DNA of 64,000 nt from Angiostrongylus vasorum (Eukaryota > Nematoda > Chromadorea > Rhabditida > Metastrongylidae). Under the pieces are notes generated by a model. The model had not been told where the DNA came from. It made no database searches and was given only the letters and a program-made list of their open reading frames with translations. The position numbers were made by a program, and so were the translations under genes. The stretch spans positions 1,922,001 through 1,986,000 of the forward strand of contig JADANN010000401.1 in assembly GCA_018806985.1 (NCBI GenBank). The letters run 5' to 3'. Shown here piece by piece: positions 36,234-48,200 of this stretch; position 1 is the stretch's first letter, and each line of letters begins with the position of its first letter.

Positions 36234-39200
36234 TTGAAAGACTTGACGCACCAATCGAAAGGATTGAAATACGACTAATCGATGAGAACTCGAATAGTAC
36301 TGCTCTCAATCCTGCTCCAGTACCACAGGAATCTGCAGCAGGTGTGACACAACAAAGCGGAACCGTTGTGGAGAATGCAATCGACACAAATGGCGAATCT
36401 GCTGATCAGTACGATGTGAGGTACAAAAAGGTATATGACAATAAACTTTGGATACCGTTACAGATTATAGCAGCTCCACTTAGTAACATATCAAAGAACA
36501 CACCCTTCGTGTAGATTACATGCATAACATAGATATAAATTGATTCACAGTGAAAATCGATATTCACTTCGTGAACTCAAATTAGTTACCGCACTCTGTT
36601 ATGCAACCCTGCGTTTGTTTGCTACTAACACTTCACCCTAATAGTTTCGCTAGAAAATTATTCTGCTTATCAGTTTTTTTTAAACAACGCAATGACGCTT
36701 TTCCATCGTTTTCAACTCCCATGTTTTCGTCCTTTTTTCCTCTCAAAACGCTTGGGGGAAAGGAAATCGTCCAACAAAAAAATTCGTTCTAGGCATCTCT
36801 TTCCTCATACAATGTCCTTGTTTCTTTACAAAGGCAATACCTCAACACTATCGTTTTTGAAAGTGGAAATGAAATAAAAGCGCGCTTTAGAAATGACAAT
36901 GTTAATGGTTCGAATAAAACCCATCCGTGGGATCTGAAATCGCTCGCTCTTAGTCAAGAACAAACTGTGATCAAAGAATTCCTCCACAAAGGGAAAGACC
37001 TTCCGGTCGTTCATTCCCTTCATCGTTTTTTGTGCTTCCATCACCACTATGATATTTAGAAGAACTCTGAGGCTTAATCTTAACCTTTTTTATTTACTGC
37101 CTACTATAATTTTTAACGGCAGGATATCATGTGAAATACAACTAAGATGATGCTGAGATATTTGCAAAACTCCGGACCGCAGGTGTCTGCGGTGGGGAAC
37201 GAACGCACTATTGTCCTTTCCGAGGAATAACGCGTTTACCATCACACCATTCAGGTCCTTTGCATTACTCCTCGGAAAGGACAATAGCGCTTTCGTTCCC
37301 CACCGCAGACACCTGCGGTCTGGAGTTTTGCAAATATCTCAGCATCATCTTTTGAGGCTTAAATTACACGATGTTTTCCTCGAAATAGCTGAGGAAAACC
37401 GGCTCAAAATGTCCTTTTTATGTGCTTTAAGCTGCTAACCACGTCAACGACCTTCTAGAATTACGGCCGCCGTGTCTGTTATCGTCGTGTGTCGGTATGT
37501 TCGCAATAACACCTGCATCGCTGACAAGTGATGAGCGAAATTGACTGGCAATCGAGTACATGTTCCATGTTTTTTATTAATTTTAGGTGGAATACGTAAG
37601 TGATGTCATGCTGACGAGAAAAGACAACGCTCCCACAGAATTCGCTCCTGATCATCCACCATCGATAGACACTGATATGGAATCGACGATAGCGCCGGCT
37701 GTAGACGAGCAACCCATTCCCACTAGTAGTAACAAGCCGCACGCGAACACATCGAGAGGCGAGGTGCATATATCCAAATTAAGTTACTTCTATTTTACGC
37801 CTGTTCTTTTTTCATGACAGGGTACAACGTCAAATAAATACAAACATAGGAGTGCTCAAAGTTGAGCCAAACCCGGTAAGGATAATCGCTGCTGCAAACT
37901 CCAACTGAAGTTCCGAGATTTGCTCATATTTCAGTATCCTCGTGCTTGTAGTTCGCCTCGTACCCTACCATGAAAAAAAGAATATGAAGTAAATAAAAGC
38001 TAAGGCCCTATATCTCTTGTATTTAACAAAACTAGTAGTAAGAATATGTAGACAAAGTGGACCATAATTCGCTGTGTTATTGAAAAGTACAAACGAGGTT
38101 TTTACCTTATTCTTCATTCACAAGAAAAAAGTTGGTGAAGTTGATAATCATTTACCAAGACTTTAGGAAGGAATTATTTCATGTTACCTCAATGATGCTG
38201 AGATATTTGCAAAACTCGGGACCGCAATTGTCTGCGGTGGGGAACGAACGCGCTATTGCTCTTTACGGGGACCAACGCGTTCACCACCACACCATGTGGG
38301 TCCTTCGTTTAGCCTGTCTCTCAGCTAGTTCTATCGATCAGTGCCATCAGCAATCATCCGCGAGCGGGATTGATCTGGGGAGCTCAAATCTCTCCATTTT
38401 ATGTATCTATTTTTATCTATTTTATGTACCTGTTTTATGTTATTGTGTCTTACTAAGCAAGGCATAAGAAGTCGTCCCCAAATGTTCGGTATGCTGGTAA
38501 TAAATATCTAAAACTTAAAATTATCAGTCATTTATGGTTTAGTAGCATGGCATGTGATTTAATGTAAATGTGTTATTTTACGTATATACAATCTGAATAA
38601 AGGCAGAAATCGCTCCATGTCTGAAATATTCCCACAGAAATCAAATTATAAACGCATTTCAGGCAAGGGCTTGGCTATCTTTCTCAACTCGAACTCCAAG
38701 AGACTCTGACGACGATGACCTCGATGTTTTACCTCCTGAAGCAGAGGAAAGCAGTTCGGTAAGAATGAAGATTATGTAGAACCGTTCAACTGGAGCTACG
38801 TCTAAAGTAGCCAAATCCACTATGATCAACTAGATTTTCCAAACCCTTTAACAGTTTTTACTTCAATATTATATGTATATAGCGTAGTGGTTAAAGGGGC
38901 TCTGCAATACACATATTGTCTTTTGGTTCGATCTCATGTTCGAGATAAGTTCCCATGAAATGCATGACGTACTTGCAAACGATTGATCAACGCCGAAGGC
39001 TTTCCAATTTTTTTATATGTACACTGTGGTGGTAGCTTATTACTTTATTCAACAAACGATATATGCTAATCGAGGAACTAGTTTTGTCCTTCCTGTGTTT
39101 TCAACAGTGCGAAAGAACTAGCTGAATCCCAGTTTAATTCCTCCGACTTAAATGAGTTTCAGTCATTTTATTTGCCGTTTCGATATCTCGCGTTCATTAG

Positions 39201-42200
39201 AATTAGAAAGAAATTGTAAGATTCTAGGAAGTCTGACTATAGTTCTTCACCAAACTTAACTTTTCACACGATCCCTCATCAAGCCTACTAAGCGGATCCC
39301 AGCACTTCTTGCATTTAGTTCGTTTCAGTAATCCACGAAAGTCTTCGACCTTGCTTGTGGGTTTGATAATTGTTGAGGCAGAGTGTTCCTAAATGCTGAT
39401 CGAATCGATTCTCGCTGATGCCTTGGACAACGGTGGTAGCGCGCTATGAAAATCCTGAGGGCATAGATTCGCTAAGTTGATTTGGAATGAAGCGCAGATT
39501 CCCTTATTAACCGAAATGCTGCCTTGTTTTGGAAAAAAGTTCACATCAGGTGTTCGACTTTAGCAGTAACGTGTCTCTGACTATGTAGGTTTTCACTGAA
39601 AGCTGCCCATGTTATTATCATTACCACTATTATCGTTATTTTTATTATTACTATTAACACAATTTTTACATTTATTTTTGTTTCCATTAGAATTACTATA
39701 AAACTAAGATAGAAAGAAAGTAGAAGAATTAAAGATATCCACTCAGAACATAATGTGTCCTGTCATCTGTTCCAACCACTTTGCCTGCTGTAATGTGAGC
39801 TTGTAACTCGCTTTATGACCCAACCTGAGTGCCACCAGTCGCTGAACTACGATGAGTACAATAAATTGGAGACAGGGGGATGCCTAGATATGCTGAGGTT
39901 CGATGGAAGAACATTTGGAGTTACTAGACGATAACCATTTTCGTCTTGAACTAACTCAGATTTCGTTATAATAAGTTCACCAAAATGAAAGTGTTTCTAT
40001 ACCATACAACAGCTTATCATTCTGAAGTCAATGTTTCCTTACGCAGAAACACACACTGCTGGTGTTAATCAATCAATCCTGAAAAATGCGTCAAGCATGC
40101 AACTCCATTCGTAGCATCAGAGAGGTGATTGAATGCTTATTTGGCACATGGAATGACCTGCGGTAGTCTACCAAGTCAGTGTTTTTTTATAGTACTTGAG
40201 TCTAGCATCAATATGCCGACCTAGGATAAATTGAGGTCTTAGGTAACCAGAGGCGTAGGATGGAACCAAGGACCACCTATGTATTACGCGGAACCTATAA
40301 CAACCAGTGCGGTCCACGTCATCATTCACAGAGACCATTCTGAGATAACCATCTTAAGAAAGCTTTTTTACACGACCCTTCACCATATCTGCTGTGTTAA
40401 TACCACCAGCATTTCTTTAATTCGATGCCCTGCATCCATCGTCCACGAAAGTTTTAGTTTTTTGCTTGTGAGTTCGGCCGTTGCTTGCGGATCCTCGTCT
40501 TTGTCATGAATGTCGCTCAACGCTTGTTGATTCGATTCCTCCTAGAGCCCTGGGATAGTCGGAATAAAGCGCTTCCATGTGAACTGCAAGAAGTAAGCTG
40601 ATCCCCAGACAAGTCCGGTACCCTGCATAAATGAGAGGCTTTGTGAGCGCGATGCGGGATCGAACCACTACTTGTGCCCGTGATGGGCGGCATCACTACT
40701 AGGACTAGCCTTAGGAGTCTCGTATCCGTAAAAATCGTAGAAAGCAAAAAGGAGCACACACTTCTTTAAAAGGTTCCTTTCTTTTGATTTAAGCACTAAG
40801 AAATCGGTATTCTTAATCGACAAATCAAAATCAACGGAAATGGCGCAATGTTGACCCGAACTTGACAATTAATGGACAATGGGAAGTATCCTTCCATTTT
40901 TAATCAGGGTTTGGATAGTGAACGAAGATAGAATTTGAGTGCATGACCCAGTCAGCAAAAAAATAAATTTGAAAGAATCTGGTGAAATCAATACAAAGAA
41001 TAAAAGGTATAAGACTTTTGAACACTTCTTCTGTATTTCAAGCTATACCACAAATAAGTGGAAGCATGAAGAACACGTAGAAGTTTTTGTTCATCACTCT
41101 TCGAATTATGACTTAAAAGAAGACTTTTCAAAATTAAAAAGATGAAAAAACAAGCAACCCAGCTGAGGAGGTGAAAAAGTCGGATAGTGAAGACGAGCGC
41201 AGATAATGCTTATTTCTATCTTCCTAAGCTTTGTTGTTACGGCTTATTCATGAGTCACCTGTATCACCTGTAGTTGACTCGAGCGGGCGCCAGTAAGTCT
41301 TCCATTTTTTCCCTGTCGCGTGCAAGAGTAGCCCCGTGAGTCCTGCTCGCTCTAGGAACTCGTCGAGCATCATATCTTTCCTCAAGGCTTTTTGTGAAGA
41401 ACTCTGACCATCGGGTCGGTGGTCTTCCTGCAGTACGTTTGACATCCCGAGGAATCCAGTCACTAACGGCTCTTGTCCATCGGTTGTCATTCATACGCAT
41501 TAAGTGTCCGGCCCACCTTGTCCTCGACTGTTTGGCGTACAGAACGGCATCTTTGATTCTTGATCGTCGACGCAGATCGGAGCTTCGGATCCCTTTCCTT
41601 ACTTGTGTGGAACGGCATCGCCCTTTCGACTGCGCGTTCGATAACGCTAAGTAATATTTCATCCTGCTTACACAGCGACCAAGCTTCTGACGCATGCGTT
41701 AGGGCAGGAAGTACCGTTGAGTCGAAAAGGTGGGCGCGGAGTCCGGTGTTCCTTGTTCTCTTCACTACATCCTCGACGCTCTTGAGAGCACACCAAGCCG
41801 CTCGTTTCCTTCTGCTCAGCTCTGGAGCTAGGTCGTTCATCATATTGATTTCCCGACCTAGATAGACATAACTGAAGCTTTCGGAGATATTCGTTCCGTT
41901 TAATGGGGCATACAAAACCAAACCGTTCTTCATGAATACCGTCTTTGTGAGACTTAGTCGAAGACCAATCTTTCCACAGGCGCTGTCAAAGTCGCCAAGC
42001 ATGCGTTCCGCCTGGCTAATGTTTGGTGTTATAAGGACGATGTCATCAGCAAAGCGAAGATGGTGTAACTGCCGACCATCGATTTTCACTCCCATATTAT
42101 CCCATTCCAATGTTCGCATGACGTTCTGGAGGGTGGCGGTAAATAATTTTGGCGACATGGTATCGCCTTGCCTAACTCCTGTTTTGACGTCAATGATAAT

Positions 42201-45200
42201 ATCGTCGTAGAATGGTGATACCCTGGTTGTGAAATTTTTGTACAGCTGACGAAGAATCTTTATGTACTCAGTAGGGACTCCTTGACTATCCAGGGCTTCC
42301 AAGACTGCTTCTATCTCGACTGAATCAAAGGCCTTTTTCTAAATCGATGAAAGTGAGACAGATCGGTCTTTTGTACTCTAGCGATGCTTCAATGAACCTT
42401 GTTACCGTGTGGATGTGGTCCATCGTACTAAATCCTTTTCGAAACCCTGCTTGCTCACATGGCTGTCCTTCGTCCAGTGTCTGTCAATCCTGTTTAGGGA
42501 TGACTCGAGTGAAAAGTTTCTAGACGACAGACAGTAAACAGATTGGACAATAGTTGCCGATATCACCCTTCTTAAACAATAACACGGTCTTACTGGTCCA
42601 GTGGGTAGGGACCTTGCATTCGGACAGGTAACGTGTGAAGAGCCGAGCCAGTGTGTTTACGAGGATTGACGGAAGGTTCTTCAGGTGTTCTGGTCTTATC
42701 CAGTCCGGACCTGGTGTTGTTCGATTTTTTCACCGACGAAGTGGCATGTCGGATTTTGGAAGGGTGAACCGGTGGTACAACATATCCATCCTCCTTTATT
42801 TCATACGACAGGAGGTGGACGGTGCTATCGAAGAGATCTGAGTAGTATTCGTGAATAATTTTCTCCATTGCCTTTCTGGACGCTGTAACTGTTCCGTCTG
42901 GGCGCCGGAGTGCAATCATTTTGGTCTTGTAATTGGCGAAGCTTCGGTGGGCTTTGCGAATGCTTTTCCCAGCTTCTGCAGCTTCGACCATTACTGCTGC
43001 TCTTCTCTCTTTAAGATCTTCTTTTTATCGCCTGTCTGCACTGTTTTGCAAGTTCGGACGTTAGTTCGCGGTTGCCTGCAGCTCGTGCGTTTCCACGCTG
43101 GCGTATCAGCTCGAGTGTTTCTAGAGGCAGACGTCTCTTGGTGACTTTCGAACTCTCAGCTTTCATAGCGCTAATGTGAAGATGTTCAATGAGCCGATCG
43201 TAATCTTCGTCGATGTTATCGATAACGGCATCTTCCCAGCAGCCAACTAATGAATTAAATAAGTTCCAGTTTATGGTGGTTCTGGGACGTCGGTTTTTGA
43301 ATTTGGCGGCTTTTTTCTCCTTCCTGCGAGAAATAGGGTCTTGCACGAAGGAGGCGATGGTCTGATACCGTGTAGAATTTTGGGACAACAGCGACATCGG
43401 TTAGGCAAGACCTTCTATTTACTACGATGTGGTCTATTTCGTTATGGCACTTTCCAATGGGATACTCCCACGTCCAGCGCTGAGGGTGGGGCTTCTGGAA
43501 TTGTGAGCTATCATGTCTTGCTGGTCATGATAAACTCAGACAGCCGCTCACCCTATTCGCTCCATTCTGATCCGTGGGTCCCAATGTGACGTTCTTCAGA
43601 CGTTCTTCTTGGTCCAGTCTTGGCGTTGTAATCTCCAATGATGACCTTGAAGAATGAATGGTCCCTCTCTGTAGAAGTTCTCCAAGTCCATATAAAACGC
43701 TTCGACTTCTTCTTCATCATAGTTTGATGTCGGCGCGTAAACGACGAAGATTGTCAAAGCCGAAATTGATCCACATCTTTTTACTCGTAAACGTCCGATT
43801 TGGGTTGTAAGCTGTTCGAATGAATCGATATATTCATGGGCAAACTCGTGTTGACGAGAACGCCGACGCTGCTGACTCCTCTACTGTCGTGTTCCGATGA
43901 ACAGTTCTTCTCCGGTGTCATAGACGGAGATGAAAGGCTGGCGTCGTCTCGTCTCTGCTAGGCCGATGACGTCGTACCTTGTCCTTCCTGCTTGCATGAG
44001 CAAGTCTTCCATCAAGGACTCGGATGCATGTGTACGTGCATTGTAGGTGCAAATCGTCACCATAGTTCTTCATGATCCTGGCACCTTCCATTGGCCGTGA
44101 GATTTTAGCAGCCTCTCCGTACTCGTCCTACCCAACGCTGCAAAATTGGAGGCTCTTTCGGGGTCAGGGGAATGGGGCCCCTTTTTTTTACTGTGTTTAG
44201 CATTTTTAATACCCACATATAGCTTGTTGGGCTCTGAACGTGGGGGCTGGGTATACTCACGGGTGGCTTGCCAGGCTCTCCCAGAGTGGACATGGAGCTT
44301 ATTTGTTGGTGGCGACTCCTAACCGCCTCCCATATACTTCCCTCTCACTTCATTGCAGGCTTTTCGGCCGAATTGACTCGTAGAATACAATCTGCATAAA
44401 CTAGAACGCACCCACACACGCGTGCATGAATACGCCCCGTAAATGCAGAAAGTACGTGCCAAATCAGCGCAGCAGAAACAGGGAGTCCATCCCCTGGATC
44501 CACCTGCGTCTCAGGAAAGTAAAGGTCGCTTTTGGTCCGCGATTAACCGCCTATCCGGGGACGCGCCACGCAGCCTCGCGACTAACCGGCTCGAGATCCC
44601 TCATATGAGGGAGATCCATGGTCGTGAGTACGATGATTTAAATACCCGTATAGCGCAATGTAGCGAAGCGCTACTATTCTACTGATACACTCTGGTTTTG
44701 ACTTGAGTCAATCAATACTGAGCCCATTTTTTTCTCAACATCTAAAATTGACAGCAACCTCACTCCACACTTGATAAATATCTGATTTCTCAAGCGGCTA
44801 TCTCTTCAAATCCCTGCATTATCAAATTTCACACTTGTCGCCTATTCAAAAGTGCAGATTTATTATTATTATTATTATTATTACTATTATTACTGTTATA
44901 ATAATAATTACTACTGTTATCCTCCCAACGGTTTACCGCCTCATCGTGGCTGGGAATTGTTCCTGGGTGTCGGACTGCGATGTACAGCGGGGGATTCGCC
45001 CCCGGCAGGGTCTCCCAAGCTGAGAAGCAGTCCTGCGTTTCCATCAGGAAGCCTAGCTAAGAGTAAACCAATACCAGGATCCACCACCGTCTTGGTATCA
45101 AAGTGGCATGGTGGTAAATCTCCCTCTGATCCACAAAGGCTGTGACTGCCTGTCGTGGTGACGACCTGGGACAGACTTTGTCCAGGGTGTCTTCGGGATT

Positions 45201-48200
45201 CCAGGGAACCACAATAGCTTAACCAGCAAACCTCCGAGAAATGGTGATTGTGCAAACCTCCGAGAAATGGTGATTGTGCGGGGGGCCCGCACAACTAGTG
45301 ATGACGGGCCGTTCAAGTATCAAGTAAGTATTATTACTGTTATTATTATTACTATTACTATTACTATTGTTACTACTACTATTACTATTACTTTTATTAC
45401 ATAACTCCACACCGTGCGGATCCTAGCGTTTTTTTGCATTCGATCCATTTCATCGTATCTAGCATCCAAGAAGGTCTCTGAACATTTGTTTGTGGATTGG
45501 GCTTCTACAGAAGGATGTTTCATCTTCATCACGAATGTAATTAATGTTGGTTGGTCGGCTAATTTAATGTTGGCCGAGTCGATCCTCCTTGGAATCCTGG
45601 GATAGCTTGTCCCGGACAAGTCCTGTGAGAAGCTTGGACGGGGCGGTGCCTGGGTAGATTATTGGATCGCCAGCGTAATGAATGGGATCACTGGCACAGC
45701 GCTGCCCGCTCCCGCGAGATTGTAAATGAACCACAAAATTGCTGGCATGGTCCAGGTTGAATTGACCAATCAATCAAACCATATCCATTGTTATACCAAA
45801 AGCAAGCTTATTACAGAAATCATAGTCCATAAACATAAAAAATTGACGTTGCCCTTAAATTGGTCACCTTGTAAAATTCATTTTACGTCAAACGTTAGTA
45901 ACCATTCCTGTAGGTGCGCTTTTATGGACCGCCCATATCTAAATCGTTCCTTCTGAACAAAATTTACATTGCTTACATTGAGGCAATTTCCAACTATGTA
46001 TAGCTTCATGCGCGCGTGTGGCGCAGTGGTCGGAGGCGTCCTGCAGCACATACGTGGAGTCGATCCCCGCGTCCATGGCCCACCAAGCATTCCATCCTTC
46101 TGAAGTCGGAAAATTGGTACCAGACTTGTCTGGGAGGATAGCAGCACTGGGTCGACACATCTGTAGGCCACCGCGAGTCATTGTAAAGGCCAGATATGCA
46201 CTCAATCACCACCAAATGATACTTAATGAAGTCAAATGCATGGCGCATTCCTAAGGGATTGGTCAACGCCGTGAGATTTATCCTTTGTCCTTTATATAGC
46301 TTCATCTTCTCCTGCTTCTCTAATCTCACGTTCATCTACCAACCATGAACACTGTGGTCTTGAACTTACACAAGGACTCCATTTTTGAAGTGCCAAACCA
46401 AAAAATCCACCCGTATGTACTTCTTCGTATATTTTGGAAGTCTTATCCAAATTAGGATTCGCTAAATAAAAACATTTCCTCACCAGTGACAACAGTGGAA
46501 CCGTGACCACAGCAGAGATAACAAAAAGAAATCGGACACTAAAAAGCTCCAAGAACGGTGAAGACAGAAAAGTTTTCGAGCACAGCAACCGTCCTATTAC
46601 TTGAGTAGTTTTTATACTAAAACAACAGATCTCTCAATATCTTATCGGACTCTAACATGTCGTCCTCCTCATTGCCACTAAAGGACTTACTTCATGCATA
46701 CAAAATATCCCTAGACGTACATCGAATGGTCACCTTGTTGAGTACTGCGTTCATTACCACATGTTCTTCTCCACCTCAAACGCTTCCCACACCCACAAAC
46801 TGGATCGTCTTCCGATTGATTCACAGCTTTGCTACTTTCGATTCTATCACCTTCGCTATCATCGAATAAACACTGTTCTCCAACAAAATAACTGCGTTGC
46901 TATCAAACAAAAGCTAGTATTTCTAGCATATACTATGCTTATGCTTCAGTTGTCTGCAACTGTCCAACCTTTTTGTTTTGAGATCATGAACGGCTTGAAT
47001 GAGACTCCTTCCTTTCGAACGGTGGTGACGAGTCAAAAAGCTCTCAACACTAAATAGTATTGGCTCCAGTACCCCCCGTACGCATTTCGTAATTTTCGAA
47101 GGTCATTCTTACCATCCATCTCATTTCTGAGATGAACATGAGTATCACCATGGTAAACTGCTTGTACAGAAATTGCACAAATCTTATACGCATGCACGAC
47201 GATAGTTCCCGAGATGACTTTCTCTCCTACCCACAAAAGCGATGTCCTCCACTGATTAGTGATTCATCCGTATGCACGATGCAGGGGAAATATTTGTGCA
47301 GATGGATAGCCACAAGTTTTTACATCTGTCAAGCGCCATATGATTCGAGAACTATGCTTCCTTCTACACTAATAACTAAATGTCGAACTGATGAAGTAAA
47401 GAATCTGAAGACGATAGAGTATTTTGATTTTGATAAATCGAAATACAATACTTTAGGGGGAGAGGCTTCCAACATCTGATCGTTGAGAACGCTTCTGGAT
47501 TCTTGGCGGTGTTCGACTTCCCTAACTCTTGTCACTTACCTTGATAAAACACTTGCTATTCTCTTTTATTTTTACATAACCCGTCTCGTTGTCTACTGTG
47601 CGACTCCCAACAATTCTTGCGTTTGATTCGTTTCCTCGCATCTATCATTCATGAAAGTCTTCGAAATTATTGCGTTTGGCTTCAGCTGCCGCTAGTGAGG
47701 AGTTTCGTGTTCGTTACAAATGTCGATGAGTGCCAGTCGAGTCGATTCTCCCTGCACTCTTGGAATAGATGAGCTAAGGTGGTCCAACGTGGATTGGAGG
47801 CATTGAGCTTGCCCCAGACAAGTCTGGTACCAATTCATCGGCTCGGAGGGATAGGAGGCTTCATGAGTCCGGTATGGAGCCGAACAAGCACCATGGTCGC
47901 GATGAATGGCATCACTACCATGTGCTTACCTCCCTGAAACACCAACTACACGCGGTGTAAATAAATATAAATATACCGATGCACTTTTTGTCGTCATACG
48001 AAGTAAAGTACTTAAATGCAAACAATTTCTTAACATAACCTACCACTTTTTATTGATTTTCCGCTTCTCCATCTCCTATTTATTTATACGCCCCGTCCTT
48101 CACACATATTGTGCGGATCCCTGTATTTCTTGCAATCGATTCGTTTCCTCGCATCCATAATTCTCGAAGGTCGCCGATTTGGCTGCTGACTGAGGATTTC

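Noticed and set aside
41487..42302. Active retrotransposon or domesticated reverse transcriptase gene
   Set aside because: The RT frame is open, but the endonuclease, linker and C-terminal parts are in different frames with stops between them.
46011..46090. Functional tRNA gene
   Set aside because: The A and B boxes are those of a SINE head; no acceptor stem or anticodon arm can be folded, and the same sequence recurs in many copies.
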